A stretch of 64,000 bases of DNA from Aliishimia sp039978895 (lineage in GTDB: Bacteria > Pseudomonadota > Alphaproteobacteria > Rhodobacterales > Rhodobacteraceae): the NCBI GenBank assembly GCA_039978895.1, contig JBDWAL010000033.1, positions 1-64,000 on the forward strand. Reading direction: 5' to 3'. The notes under the pieces were generated by a model, which ran no database searches, was not told the DNA's origin, and saw only the letters and a program-made list of their open reading frames with translations. Shown one piece after another: positions 33,586-43,444 of the stretch. Position 1 is the first letter of the stretch. Every line of letters starts with the position of its first letter. A program made the translations under genes and the position numbers.

Positions 33586-34584
33586 TCAGTCGATATCGAA
33601 ACTTAGGGAGATCACAAGCCCACCTGGCTTGAGGTCTCTTTGGAACTCTGCGTCGAGTTGACTAACTGAGGTTTTCAAAATAACGGATCCAAAACCCGTG
33701 GATGCATCGGTGTCGAACACAGTATCTTGGGGCAGTGTTTCGGTCCAAGTGAAACTCAACCGTCGAGACGTTGGCGTGGTTTTCAGGGTCCAAACCAATG
33801 TCATGCTCGCGTCGGTATTCTGAAACGCTCCGTACTTGACGGCATTGGTCGACAACTCGTGGAAAAACAGGCCCAAGGATGTAATCAACCTTGCTCTTAC
33901 GAACACATCAGGGCCTTCGATGTGCAAGCGGTCCGTGTTCTCAGGGCGGTATGGCGACAACAGATTGTCAATAAAATCCCTTAGGGAAAATTCATCAACA
34001 TTTCTGCTCGATTGCAGCACAGCGTTCGCACGCGCCAAAGCATCAATACGGCCCGTCATATCCGCCAAAACGCGCGCAGGATCATCAGGATAAAAGCGTT
34101 TAGAGAGCCGGACCAAAGATTGTGTCACAGCGAATAAGTTTTGAACGCGGTGGCCTAATTCCCGTCGCGCATGTTCTGCCTTTTCATTGACACGGTGCAC
34201 TTCTTTGAGGGCGTCGACGAGTAGGAAAACGACTCCGGAAGTGACAAGCATGAATGTTGCAATGACGAATTCAGACATAAGCCGTTCTGAAAGAGTGGCG
34301 TCAGGTGAAGATAAGTACACCCATTCTCCGACCATGGTGATCGCCGTGGCCAAACACACCGCGCGCCATCCTGTAAGCAAAGCTAACAAAATCGCCGTCG
34401 GTGCGATCAATTCGTGTTGAATGCCGTCGTTGATGATTGGACCTAAGGCAATCCTGATTGCCAATGTGAACAACGTCAGAACAACTGCTAACCCATAGGC
34501 CTTCCAGCCAGTAACGCTGTGCGTCAGTACAAAATTGGTAAGGTAAGCCTGCAAGTCTTGGCCTTGATTTACTCGAAAGAGCAA
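33586..34584 (-). CDS. Orphan HWE-type sensor histidine kinase
   Basis: The 332-residue protein has an N-terminal set of membrane helices (GLAVVLTLFTLAIRIALGPI, LIAPTAILLALLTGWRAVCL) that resembles DUF4118. Then comes an H-box EHARRELGHRVQNLFAVTQS with the phospho-acceptor His and an HWE-type ATPase domain (LGLFFHELSTNAVKYGAFQN, GFGSVILKTSVSQL). HWE kinases are common in alphaproteobacteria and often feed the general stress or light response. No response regulator or sigma/anti-sigma partner lies next to it. The signal is unknown. Confidence 0.85.
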   Translation of the reverse strand: MLFRVNQGQDLQAYLTNFVLTHSVTGWKAYGLAVVLTLFTLAIRIALGPIINDGIQHELIAPTAILLALLTGWRAVCLATAITMVGEWVYLSSPDATLSERLMSEFVIATFMLVTSGVVFLLVDALKEVHRVNEKAEHARRELGHRVQNLFAVTQSLVRLSKRFYPDDPARVLADMTGRIDALARANAVLQSSRNVDEFSLRDFIDNLLSPYRPENTDRLHIEGPDVFVRARLITSLGLFFHELSTNAVKYGAFQNTDASMTLVWTLKTTPTSRRLSFTWTETLPQDTVFDTDASTGFGSVILKTSVSQLDAEFQRDLKPGGLVISLSFDID

Positions 34585-34693
34585 AGCTAACGCGATATAG
34601 CGCGACCGCGCAAGGCTCTCTTGGGGCTACCCTTGAATGTATTTACGAGCAGTCAGGTTTCGGCGACACCTAAAATGCGTCGCCGATGTTGGT

Positions 34694-36016
34694 TTAGTTG
34701 CCAGCTGAAGTGCTCAAACCAACAGGTTTGCCCACAACAACAAAATGCAGGTTTTCCGGTTGATAGATGCGCTTAGCCACACGTGTGACGTCCTCCATAG
34801 TGACGGCATTTACCTTGTCATTTCGCGTGGCAATGTAGTCGATAGGCAAATCTTGCGACTGCATGCCAACAAGGATCGACGCAATGTTCGAATTGCCGTC
34901 AAACCGTAATGGGTAAGCGCCGGTGAGGAACAGTTTGGCATCTGCCAGTTCTTTTGCGGTCACGCCGTCGGTCGCAATCTTGCGCCACTCATCGCCAATA
35001 ACAGTGATCGCTTCACCAATTCGGTCGTTCTGGGACGCAACGCTGCCTTGATAGGTGGCCGCGAAGTCTTTGGGCGCAAGGTAGGAGTAGACGCCATAGG
35101 TCAGCCCGCGCTTTTCACGCACTTCGGTCATCAGACGGCTTTCAAAGCCACCAGCACCTAGAACATGGTTGAGCAGGAAGGCCGCAAAGAAATCATCGTC
35201 ATCACGGTCGATTCCCGAATGCCCGAATATCGCGACTGATTGTGGCGTGTCATAAGGTACGACCGTCACGCCGCCTTTAATTGAGACGTCGACCTTACTA
35301 GGCAACGCAGCGCCACCTGTTGGCAGATCGCCGAGCAGCTTATCAAGCATGGCACCCAGTGCTTCGGGATCAATGTCGCCAACGACCCCAATATCGACAC
35401 GGTCTTTGACCAGCAAGTTGCGATGCGCCGTAATCAAATCGTCCCGTGTAAGTCCTGTGATGCTCTCAGCGGTACCGTCTATAGACGAACCATAAGGGTG
35501 CTCTGCGCCATAAGCCATTACGTCAAATGCGCGGCGGGCGAGTGTATCAGGGTCTTTGTCATCAGAACGGATGTTGGACAAAAGTTGCTGGCGAACGCGT
35601 TCAACAGCTTCCTCATCAAAACGCGGTGCAACCAGTGAGTTGCGCAACAAATCCACGGCATCATCGCTGTTTTCCGTCAAAAACCGAGCTGTTACAGTTA
35701 GGCCATCGTCGCTTACGCTATATCCAAAGCTCGCAGCCATGCCTTCTTTTGCACGGGCAAAGCCGCGGGCATCCAGATCAGCCGCACCTTCTTCAAGCAA
35801 AGACGTCATCAGTGAGATCGCGCCACGTTTGCCGGGCAGATCAAGTGACCCGCCCCCTTTGAAGCGGACTTCCAGAGCGATGAATGGGATCGCAGGTTCT
35901 TCCACTAGCCAAGATGTGAGCCCACCCGGAGATGTGATTTCTTGAATATCGACATCGGCGGTCGCTGGAATTGCCAGTGCCATGGCAAACACTGCGGCTG
36001 TTATGCGCATCATCAT
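34694..36016 (-). CDS. M16-family protein lacking the zinc motif (partner subunit)
   Basis: The 440-residue protein has a signal peptide (MMMRITAAVFAMALAIPATA) and an M16 fold with GKRGAISLMTSLLEEGAADL, where catalytic members have HxxEH; the zinc-binding histidines and glutamate are absent. The second half (NHVLGAGGFESRLMTEVREK, RGLTYGVYSYL) is the typical substrate-clamping M16 part. It overlaps the catalytic M16 gene upstream by four bases (ATGA), so the two probably form a heterodimeric periplasmic protease like other two-gene M16B systems. GGAGG precedes the ATG. Confidence 0.87.
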   Translation of the reverse strand: MMMRITAAVFAMALAIPATADVDIQEITSPGGLTSWLVEEPAIPFIALEVRFKGGGSLDLPGKRGAISLMTSLLEEGAADLDARGFARAKEGMAASFGYSVSDDGLTVTARFLTENSDDAVDLLRNSLVAPRFDEEAVERVRQQLLSNIRSDDKDPDTLARRAFDVMAYGAEHPYGSSIDGTAESITGLTRDDLITAHRNLLVKDRVDIGVVGDIDPEALGAMLDKLLGDLPTGGAALPSKVDVSIKGGVTVVPYDTPQSVAIFGHSGIDRDDDDFFAAFLLNHVLGAGGFESRLMTEVREKRGLTYGVYSYLAPKDFAATYQGSVASQNDRIGEAITVIGDEWRKIATDGVTAKELADAKLFLTGAYPLRFDGNSNIASILVGMQSQDLPIDYIATRNDKVNAVTMEDVTRVAKRIYQPENLHFVVVGKPVGLSTSAGN

Positions 36017-37359
36017 TGTGTGGCCTCCAAAGCTTTCTTCAGGTAGCCCGTCACGCTTGTTTCCTTACGAAATACAGCGCGGGCAGCGTTCAAAATGTCC
36101 TCTTCGGTCACAGCTTGCAGCAATTCGGGCCATTCGTTCACATCTGCAACGGTCAACCCAGTGGTCAATGCTTGTCCGTAACGACGTGCAACGCCGTCCG
36201 CGTTGTCACGGGCATAAATCTCAGAGGCGCGCACCTGCATTTTGATCCGCTCTAGCGCGTCAACATCTACGCCATCTTCAATAAAACTGACGATAGCAGC
36301 GTCGAGGGCCGCTTCCGCGTCTTCTAGCGTCACGCCCGGTTGAGGCACGATGATCAAATCAAACGTGGTGTCGTCCAATGATGTGCCGCCGTAAAACGCA
36401 CCGTTATAAACGGCGGTCTGCGTGTCAAATTGTAGCTTTTCTGTCAGATACGACGTCGTCCCACCGCCAAGAAGCTCGGCCAAAATACGCAACGCTGCGG
36501 CCTTTTCTTGCGCGCCTGCATCGCGTTCGGGCGCAATGTAGGAGCGCGACAAATACTCAGTGGCCACACGGGGGTCACGGAAAATCACCCGTCGTTCTGC
36601 ATTTTGAGGGGGCTCTTGGGAGCGAAAGCGTTCGGGTAGATCAGGATTTGCAGGTATCGGCCCATAATGTTTGTTGGCCAAAGCGCGGACCTCATCAGGG
36701 GTCACATCGCCAGACACTACAAGGATCGCATTATTGGGCGAATAGTGGATCCCGTAAAAATCTAAGGCGTCTTCGAGTGAAAGAGTTTCCATCTCATGGC
36801 GCCAGCCGATGATCGGTACGCCGTAACGATGGTTCAGATATTGTGCCGCGTTCAGTTGTTCGCCGAACAAAGCACGGGGGTTGTTTTCAGTGCGTTGGTT
36901 ACGCTCTTCAAGGATGACATCACGTTCAGTGAGGATATCGGCTTCGGTCAGACGGATATTTTTCATCCGGTCAGCTTCCATTTGCATCATCAGGCCAAGG
37001 CGGTCTGCTGCAACGCGTTGGAAGTAAGCGGTGTAATCGTAGCTTGTGAAAGCATTGTCGCGCCCGCCATTGGCCGCCACAACAGAGGAAAACTCCCCCG
37101 CTTCAAGTGTGTCTGTCGCTTTGAACAGCAAGTGTTCCAGGAAGTGCGCGACGCCAGATTGCCCCACAGGTTCATCAGCTGATCCTGCGCGATACCAGAC
37201 CATGTGTTGCACGACAGGCGCGCGGTGATCCTCGACAACGACGACGTCCATGCCGTTATCCAAGGTGAAGTTGGTCACGAGATCATTTGCTTTTGCAGTC
37301 ACAGCGACAGCAGTAGCGGAAATCGTCACGGCAAGGGCCAGCAAGGGTTGGCGCAGCAT
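36013..37359 (-). CDS. M16-family zinc peptidase, catalytic subunit
   Basis: The 448-residue protein has a signal peptide ending near VTAKAND and the inverted zinc motif HFLEHLLFK (HxxEH), with the third ligand Glu expected in RDVILEERNQR. AAGGAG lies five bases before the ATG at 37359, which is preferred over the GTG two codons earlier. It would cleave small proteins or peptides in the periplasm together with the adjacent non-catalytic M16 protein. Substrate unknown. Confidence 0.89.
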   Translation of the reverse strand: MLRQPLLALAVTISATAVAVTAKANDLVTNFTLDNGMDVVVVEDHRAPVVQHMVWYRAGSADEPVGQSGVAHFLEHLLFKATDTLEAGEFSSVVAANGGRDNAFTSYDYTAYFQRVAADRLGLMMQMEADRMKNIRLTEADILTERDVILEERNQRTENNPRALFGEQLNAAQYLNHRYGVPIIGWRHEMETLSLEDALDFYGIHYSPNNAILVVSGDVTPDEVRALANKHYGPIPANPDLPERFRSQEPPQNAERRVIFRDPRVATEYLSRSYIAPERDAGAQEKAAALRILAELLGGGTTSYLTEKLQFDTQTAVYNGAFYGGTSLDDTTFDLIIVPQPGVTLEDAEAALDAAIVSFIEDGVDVDALERIKMQVRASEIYARDNADGVARRYGQALTTGLTVADVNEWPELLQAVTEEDILNAARAVFRKETSVTGYLKKALEATQ

Positions 37360-37450
37360 GGGCACTCCTTAAAAGGGCGTCAGGTTGGATAACATGTGTG
37401 TCTAACAGGCGCAGGTTCAACCGTGATGGCGAAGACGTGAGCGAAAAGAC

Positions 37451-37957
37451 TCAATTCGGCGCTGACGGAGTACGTGCACCTGCGCGGCGCCACCGCTTGA
37501 GTTCGCGATCTGCGTTTAGCGCTTGTTTTTCATAGACATCGTTGTAGCGATCCGTTCTGGCGAGACGAATACGCGTTAAACGGCCACGTCTACGGCGGAA
37601 GTCGACGTCTTCAGCGGCCAGCGTTGCACGGACATTTCCGTCGCGCCCAAACCGCGAGACCTGATTGACAAGAGCCGCATCACGCGAAGGGACCACTGTC
37701 CCTGTATCCACATTTCGACGTCCGCCCAAAGCAACGATGGCATCTTGCAGCGGTTGCTGATCCGTTATGTTTGCCCCGCCCGGCGTTGGCGCAGGCAGCG
37801 AAGAATAACTCGTAGGTGCTTCCAAAGGCTTTGACGGCACGATGATAAATTCATCAGGCCCTTCGCCCGGCTTGGGCAAGTATCGCAAGCCCGTTTTGGC
37901 ACACGCACCAAGCGTTGCCAGTATCAATAGTGCTAAACCTACCCGCATCAGACGCAT
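37451..37957 (-). CDS. bamF: DUF3035 lipoprotein, BamF-type
   Basis: The 168-residue protein has a lipoprotein signal (MRLMRVGLALLILATLGACA; the Cys after LGA is the lipidated residue) and a basic, Arg-rich C-terminal part (VDFRRRRGRLTRIRLARTD). It matches DUF3035, described as BamF, a subunit of the outer-membrane assembly complex in some alphaproteobacteria. It follows lspA, whose product would process this very lipoprotein, by about 55 bases. The longer upstream frame is not used. Confidence 0.75.
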   Translation of the reverse strand: MRLMRVGLALLILATLGACAKTGLRYLPKPGEGPDEFIIVPSKPLEAPTSYSSLPAPTPGGANITDQQPLQDAIVALGGRRNVDTGTVVPSRDAALVNQVSRFGRDGNVRATLAAEDVDFRRRRGRLTRIRLARTDRYNDVYEKQALNADRELKRWRRAGARTPSAPN

Positions 37958-38012
37958 AGCCGCGCTCCGCCGAAATTGTTTTGCCCTGAATACGCCATGG
38001 TCATGGGCAATG

Positions 38013-38495
38013 TCACGCGTCCTTTTTCGCAGATTTTTTTGGGTCTGGCGTGAGAAACACCAGTCCAATTGCGCCTGCAAACACAAAGATATCTGCAACG
38101 TTATAAGAATAAGGATTGTTTATCCCACAACAAGAGTTGTTCAGGAAATCCAGAACGTAGCCATAGACCATGCGATCAAACACATTGCCCAGTGCGCCGC
38201 CAATCAACAAACCACAGCAGATAAACCCAAGATTGGGCATGTCATGGACCCGGCGTACCCACCAAAGCAGACAGGCGCAAACGGCCACGGCGATGCCGAC
38301 CCAGACCCACGCATTCACGCCGTCGCCGCCGATGCCGAAATTGATGCCGTAGTTTTCCCCGTACCGGAAGTTAAGAACAGGCGGCAGAACTTCGATCTCG
38401 CGAATGCGCGCCAATTCCATCCGGTGTATAACCAGATACTTACTCGCTTGGTCTAGCCCGAAGGCTATAGCTGCTGAGGTCCATAAACGCTTCAT
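38013..38495 (-). CDS. lspA: Lipoprotein signal peptidase
   Basis: The 160-residue inner-membrane protein has four helices and both catalytic aspartates in the expected motifs: LLIGGALGNVFDRMVYGYVL and NVADIFVFAGAI. It removes signal peptides from prolipoproteins after diacylglyceryl transfer. The ATG at 38495 follows the purH stop by a single base, so translation is probably coupled. It directly precedes a lipoprotein gene (bamF). Confidence 0.93.
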   Translation of the reverse strand: MKRLWTSAAIAFGLDQASKYLVIHRMELARIREIEVLPPVLNFRYGENYGINFGIGGDGVNAWVWVGIAVAVCACLLWWVRRVHDMPNLGFICCGLLIGGALGNVFDRMVYGYVLDFLNNSCCGINNPYSYNVADIFVFAGAIGLVFLTPDPKKSAKKDA

Positions 38496-38496
38496 A

Positions 38497-40086
38497 TCAA
38501 TGTTTGAAATGCCGCATGCCAGTAAAGACCATTGCCAGCCCAGCTTCGTCTGCGGCGGCAATCACCTCGTCATCCCGCATGGATCCACCCGGTTGAATAA
38601 CGCATGTCGCGCCTGCGGCTGCGGCTTCCATCAATCCGTCAGCAAAAGGAAAGAATGCATCAGAGGCAACGGCACTGCCAATCGCCAAAGACTGCGGCAA
38701 GCCCATGGCGTCGGCCATGCGTTCAGCCTTTTTGGCAGCGATCATTGCTGAATCCAAACGGCTCATTTGCCCCGCACCCACACCAACAGTTGCGCCATCC
38801 TTCACATAGACAATTGCGTTGGATTTTACGTGCTTTGCGATCGTCCAAGCAACCCGAAGATCAGCCATTTGTTCGGCAGTCGGTTGAACTTTGGTCACAA
38901 CGCGCAGGTCACTGTCTGGTACAAAGCCGGTGTCTTTGTCCTGCACCAACCACCCGCCGGAGACCTGCTTGGCGGCCACAGCAGTTTGTCTTGGGTCGGC
39001 CAAAGCGTCTGTGGTCAACAAGCGTAAGTTCTTCTTCTTGCTGAATATCTCCATGGCTTCCGCGCTAGCACCCGGCGCAATCACCACTTCGGTAAAAATT
39101 CCTGTGATGGCTTGCGCGGTTTCGGCGTCTAACGGCTGGTTCAGGGCCACAATCCCCCCAAATGCAGAGGTGCGGTCGCAGTCAAAGGCTTTGGTGTAGG
39201 CCTCAAGCAAAGTTGCACCAGAGGCCGCGCCACATGGGTTTGCGTGTTTGATAATGACACATGCAGGGCCATCGGTGGGTGTAAATTCGCTGATCAGCTC
39301 AAACGCGGCATCGGTGTCGTTGATGTTGTTGTAGGACAGCTCTTTGCCTTGATGTTGCTGCGCTGTCGCGACACCGGGGCGTTTTGAGCCGTCGGCATAA
39401 AAGCTCGCGGATTGATGTGGGTTTTCACCGTAGCGTAAGGTTTGCACCAACTCGCCTGCAAAGGCGCGTCGTCGGGGGGCGTCACCGCCAACTTGTCCGG
39501 CCATCCATGTGCTTACGGCTGTGTCATAGGCGGCAGTGCGTGCATAGGCTGTTTGCGCCAAACGCTGCCGGAACGCGTAGGATGTTTGGCCATCATGTGT
39601 TTCGAGTTCGCTCAGAACGGCAGCGTAATCTTCGACATCTGTGAGGATGTTAACAAAACCGTGGTTCTTTGCAGCAGAGCGGATCATTGCAGGGCCGCCA
39701 ATGTCGATATTCTCGATCATTTCGTTGTATTCTGCGCCACGTTCCAATGCGGCTTCAAATGGGTAAAGGTTCACAACAACCAAATCGATGGCGCCGATAC
39801 CGTGTTGCGTCATGGATGCGACGTGATCATCATTGTCACGCAAGGCAAGCAAGCCACCATGCACGACAGGGTGCAAGGTTTTTACGCGACCGTCCATCAT
39901 CTCTGGGAAACCGGTGACGTCGCTGACGTCTTTAACTTCGCATCCTGCGTCACGCAGCGCCTTTGCGGTGCCGCCCGTAGAGAGCAGTTCGACGCCTCGT
40001 GCGGCCAGAGCTTGTCCAAACTCAGCCAACCCCGTCTTGTCAGAAACGGAAATTAACGCGCGACGCACGGGGTAAAGATCGGTCAT
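38497..40086 (-). CDS. purH: AICAR transformylase / IMP cyclohydrolase
   Basis: The 529-residue bifunctional enzyme carries the last two steps of IMP synthesis: an N-terminal IMP cyclohydrolase domain (RALISVSDKTGLAEFGQALA, MMDGRVKTLHPVVHGGLLAL) and a C-terminal AICAR transformylase domain (PACVIIKHANPCGAASGATL, VGVGAGQMSRLDSAMIAAKK). Length and motifs are complete. It lies 12 bases downstream of the heparinase-like gene in a long minus-strand run. Confidence 0.96.
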   Translation of the reverse strand: MTDLYPVRRALISVSDKTGLAEFGQALAARGVELLSTGGTAKALRDAGCEVKDVSDVTGFPEMMDGRVKTLHPVVHGGLLALRDNDDHVASMTQHGIGAIDLVVVNLYPFEAALERGAEYNEMIENIDIGGPAMIRSAAKNHGFVNILTDVEDYAAVLSELETHDGQTSYAFRQRLAQTAYARTAAYDTAVSTWMAGQVGGDAPRRRAFAGELVQTLRYGENPHQSASFYADGSKRPGVATAQQHQGKELSYNNINDTDAAFELISEFTPTDGPACVIIKHANPCGAASGATLLEAYTKAFDCDRTSAFGGIVALNQPLDAETAQAITGIFTEVVIAPGASAEAMEIFSKKKNLRLLTTDALADPRQTAVAAKQVSGGWLVQDKDTGFVPDSDLRVVTKVQPTAEQMADLRVAWTIAKHVKSNAIVYVKDGATVGVGAGQMSRLDSAMIAAKKAERMADAMGLPQSLAIGSAVASDAFFPFADGLMEAAAAGATCVIQPGGSMRDDEVIAAADEAGLAMVFTGMRHFKH

Positions 40087-40098
40087 ATATCGTAGTCC

Positions 40099-41835
40099 TT
40101 AGGGCAGCAGCAATTCATCTTGAACGAGGTCCCGTACGCCAATCGCAGTTTCCTGCGGTTTGGACAAGGACCAGCGCATGCGCGTGGCATACTCCATGGC
40201 GCGCCCGGATAAAACGATCTGTTGTGTCGCACGTGGTTTGAGCCGCCCTGTTTCAAGATAAACGCTCGGTTCAAGGCGAACCTCCAAGCCTTCTGAGCGG
40301 AAGATCCAAATTTCACCCGACTTCAAGGCAATCGACACAGCAACCCCACCAAGATCGACTGTTGCGTCGACCTCTGGGTGCAAATGAAACCGGATATCAA
40401 ACGGAACACCGTCCAGCTTATGTGCGTCCATTGCTTTATCGAAGCGCTTACGATCGACGTCTTCTAGGGCGAGCAACATATCTTCGCCAGCCAATCCGCG
40501 TCCATCAAACGTCAATTCCAAAGTGCGGGCATGGGTCAAACCATGAGTTGCTACATAACCATTATGGCCGCCTTGAAAGCGTAACCCATCCGGGGCCTCG
40601 CTGATTTCAATTGGGACGCGGTGCGGGATATCGAGCAATTCTTCACCCGAGGTGATCTTGTCGGCATCCCCCAAGCGTGCGCTGGAATAGCCATCCAGAC
40701 ACAATGTCGAATGTGATGGTGTCGCGCGCCCAGCCCGCCGCCAATCCGCGCCAAAGCTCGCGCCCGAGCCACAATTCACAATCATCGGACGGCGGCCCGA
40801 CGTTACTTCAAACGCCAGCGTTGCTGCGTGCGCGTTGATGCTGGCCTTTCCGCCGGGTGGGGGGCTTGCGTCAATAATGATGCTGGTGCGTCCCGAGGAT
40901 AGGCGCGCAAATCCCATCGATAATCCATCGGGCGCGCCCGTTTTGACACCTGAGTTGGACAAGGCGTGGTCCAGTCGCCCTTCCATTCCGCGCCCACCGC
41001 CGTGAAAGCGGGCTAAGCCGCCATCCGCATGGCGTAAGGTGCGCAAAGACGGTGCGATCCGGTCAATGGCTTCGATTTGTTGGTGTGGAACTGCGCGGTC
41101 AGCTTCGCTGAGGGCAGCCGCGGCCCATGTTAAAAGGGTGAAGACTTCCAGCAGCTCTTCCGGATTTCGCGTCGGTAGGCCGCCTTGGGCGTTGATTTGG
41201 CTTTCGCATTCTCGCGCCAAGGCCTTGATTGCAGGCTCAGCTAACGTTTCTTGCCCCTCCAAAGCCATGCCCGCATAGATTAATCCCGTGAGAGCTTCAA
41301 AACGAGGCAAGCCGGGGGCAGCACTTTGCCAGCGTTTGGATAAAAACCGAGTTTGCTGGGCTAGGGATCGATAAAATGCATGCGACTCGTTGGATTGTTG
41401 GCCACGCAGTAGAAAGATTGCATGATTGATCCAACGGATAAGCCGTCGTCCCGTTAGGTCTGGCGTCCAGCCTGGCCCGGTCCCTTTGCCGTACCGTTCT
41501 ATCCATTCCCAAAGCCAACGGGTTGCCGTCCCCCGCGCTGAACCATCGCCCACAGAGGCGAGATCATCAAGCCAACTGAACCCTTGCAATTCGTTGGTAA
41601 ACTCTGAAGCGGGGGATTTAAGGTCCCAAATCGCCGTGCCTTGTGCCGTGACCAGATGTCCGGCGAACAGATAATTTCCGGCCATAAGCTGGCGTCCCTT
41701 GGCGAAACTGCCAATGGTGCGCGGCTCTGGCGCGGTTACGAATGCCGTCGCCGCTCGTGCCCGAGTGGACAAGCGTGCGTGCATTGTGTTCAGTAGCCGC
41801 GTTTTTCGGGCGTTGAAGCTGGATTGTTGTGTCAT
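40099..41835 (-). CDS. Heparinase II/III-family protein
   Basis: The 578-residue protein has the heparinase II/III-like layout: an N-terminal helical toroid (WEWIERYGKGTGPGWTPDLT, RWINHAIFLLR) and a beta-sandwich domain with LAFEVTSGRRPMIVNCGSGA and PSHSTLCLDGYSSARL. No signal peptide is evident. Family members cleave acidic polysaccharides; in alphaproteobacteria an uncharacterised relative is found regularly between the rsmB-like and purH genes, so a cell-envelope role seems more likely than dietary polysaccharide use. The substrate is unknown. Confidence 0.82.
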   Translation of the reverse strand: MTQQSSFNARKTRLLNTMHARLSTRARAATAFVTAPEPRTIGSFAKGRQLMAGNYLFAGHLVTAQGTAIWDLKSPASEFTNELQGFSWLDDLASVGDGSARGTATRWLWEWIERYGKGTGPGWTPDLTGRRLIRWINHAIFLLRGQQSNESHAFYRSLAQQTRFLSKRWQSAAPGLPRFEALTGLIYAGMALEGQETLAEPAIKALARECESQINAQGGLPTRNPEELLEVFTLLTWAAAALSEADRAVPHQQIEAIDRIAPSLRTLRHADGGLARFHGGGRGMEGRLDHALSNSGVKTGAPDGLSMGFARLSSGRTSIIIDASPPPGGKASINAHAATLAFEVTSGRRPMIVNCGSGASFGADWRRAGRATPSHSTLCLDGYSSARLGDADKITSGEELLDIPHRVPIEISEAPDGLRFQGGHNGYVATHGLTHARTLELTFDGRGLAGEDMLLALEDVDRKRFDKAMDAHKLDGVPFDIRFHLHPEVDATVDLGGVAVSIALKSGEIWIFRSEGLEVRLEPSVYLETGRLKPRATQQIVLSGRAMEYATRMRWSLSKPQETAIGVRDLVQDELLLP

Positions 41836-41916
41836 CTACTCTGCCTTGACGCTCTGACGGCGCATTTTGGCCTAGTATATCGCGAGATGACGTTTGAGTC
41901 ACCGACGATTTGACGC

Positions 41917-43191
41917 TCAAGCTTCTTTCCGCAGTGCAGCGATGTAGAACCCATCCATACCGCCCCGATCCGCCCAATAATCTGGCCGCAACCGTAACCC
42001 ACCTTCACTGCTGCGCCACGCGTCTTCGATCCATGGTGCTTGCATCGCTTCCACGTCAAGGCTGAGGTCCGGATGACGCGCCAGAGCGTCTTCAATTTGG
42101 ACTTCACCCTCGTCAGGAAGCAGTGAGCATGTGCAAAACACCAATTGGCCGCCCGGTTTGAGCAATGTCAGGGCGTGGTCAATCATTGCGCCTTGTTGCT
42201 CAATCAACCCGCTAAACTCTGCACCGTCTTTGGCGAAGGGCAAGTCTGGGTGGCGGCGAATGGTGCCTGTGGCGGAGCAGGGCGCGTCGAGCAATACCGC
42301 GTCATATGTGCCAGTGACCTCAAAAGCGTCGATGACTTCGATCTGCGCTGGCAGCCCAACACGGGCGAGGTTCACCTTCAAAACTTCGGCACGCCCCTCT
42401 GAAACATCTACGGCGGTTACAGTCTTGCCCATCGCGGCCAGTTGCATCGTTTTGCCGCCGGGTGCAGCGCATAAATCCAATACAGTGTCGCCCCGGATCA
42501 ATTGCGCGGGGATCGCAGCAGCCGCGTCTTGCACCCACCAATCGCCAGCGTCATAGCCGGGTAGCGCCGATACTTGCCCTGCATCTTGGATGCGCACGGA
42601 ACCGTTTGGCAGAACGATCCCATCGACCATGGCTGCTAAAGCTTGTGCGTCACCCTTTGGCGATAGATCCAATGGCGCGCCTTTGAAATGGGCCATTTCC
42701 ATTGCTACGATTGGGTCTTTACCCCAAGCCGATGACAGCGGGGCACGTAACCAGCTTGGCAAACGAGGTACGGCAAGACCTTTCCAGTCGCCAACGGCGT
42801 GATCCGCAAGTTTGCGAAGTACAGCGTTCACCATTCCCTTCAAACGCCCATTATTTTTGTTGCGCGCGGCAATGTTGACCAGATCGTTGACGACGCCATG
42901 CGCTGCGACACCTTGCGATAACTCAACTGCGCCAATCCGCAAAATGTTGCGAATAGGAAGCGGGGGAGCTTTTTTAACGTGGCGCGACAAGAGCTTGTCG
43001 GCCCGATCCATCCCGCGCAGCACCTCTGTTGCCAGACGTTGCGCGCGTGCACGATCCGGTGGAGACAGCCGGTCCAGCGCGCCTTCCCCGATCAACTCCT
43101 GCATCAATTTGCCATCACCCAAAATGCGGTCGAGCAAATAGGCTGCACTGCGTCGGGCCGGGATGCCGCTAAAATCGGAAGGTTTTTCCAT
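41917..43191 (-). CDS. RsmB/NOP-family RNA m5C methyltransferase
   Basis: The 424-residue protein combines an N-terminal NusB-like RNA-binding domain (ARRSAAYLLDRILGDGKLMQ, RIGAVELSQGVAAHGVVNDL) with a SAM-dependent methyltransferase domain: DTVLDLCAAPGGKTMQLAAM (motif I), VLLDAPCSATGTIRRHPDLP (first Cys) and LVFCTCSLLPDEGE (second Cys). Those two cysteines are the release and catalytic residues. It methylates cytosine-967-type positions in 16S rRNA. The ATG at 43191 is chosen; the upstream extension overlaps the divergent SdhAF4-like gene. Confidence 0.9.
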   Translation of the reverse strand: MEKPSDFSGIPARRSAAYLLDRILGDGKLMQELIGEGALDRLSPPDRARAQRLATEVLRGMDRADKLLSRHVKKAPPLPIRNILRIGAVELSQGVAAHGVVNDLVNIAARNKNNGRLKGMVNAVLRKLADHAVGDWKGLAVPRLPSWLRAPLSSAWGKDPIVAMEMAHFKGAPLDLSPKGDAQALAAMVDGIVLPNGSVRIQDAGQVSALPGYDAGDWWVQDAAAAIPAQLIRGDTVLDLCAAPGGKTMQLAAMGKTVTAVDVSEGRAEVLKVNLARVGLPAQIEVIDAFEVTGTYDAVLLDAPCSATGTIRRHPDLPFAKDGAEFSGLIEQQGAMIDHALTLLKPGGQLVFCTCSLLPDEGEVQIEDALARHPDLSLDVEAMQAPWIEDAWRSSEGGLRLRPDYWADRGGMDGFYIAALRKEA

Positions 43192-43243
43192 GTTTGGAAG
43201 GTCTCGCGCTTGCTTTGATCGAAAGGGGGCGTATATCAACCTT

Positions 43244-43441
43244 ATGTCTGAAAAGGAAACACCCCGCCCCGAAGTTAACCCGGACTTACCGCCAGCAGCG
43301 CAGCGTGCGTTGGCAGAGGCCGAGGAACGCCGCTTAAAAGCAAAGCCAAACCTGCTGCCCAAAGAGCTAGGCGGACGTGATGGCCTTGAGCCTGTGCGGT
43401 ACGGTGATTGGGAGAAAAAGGGCCTTGCGGTAGACTTCTAA
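43244..43441 (+). CDS. DUF1674 protein, SdhAF4 homologue
   Basis: The 65-residue protein ends with the DUF1674 signature (LPKELGGRDGLEPVRYGDWE then KKGLAVDF). Homologues (mitochondrial SDHAF4/Sdh8) bind the flavinylated SdhA subunit of succinate dehydrogenase and help its assembly. The N-terminal half is charged and helical. It is divergent from the rsmB-like gene with 52 bases between starts. Confidence 0.85.
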   Translation: MSEKETPRPEVNPDLPPAAQRALAEAEERRLKAKPNLLPKELGGRDGLEPVRYGDWEKKGLAVDF

Positions 43442-43444
43442 GCG

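Noticed and set aside
40087..40098. Purine riboswitch before purH
   Set aside because: Only 12 bases separate purH from the upstream gene, leaving no room for an aptamer.
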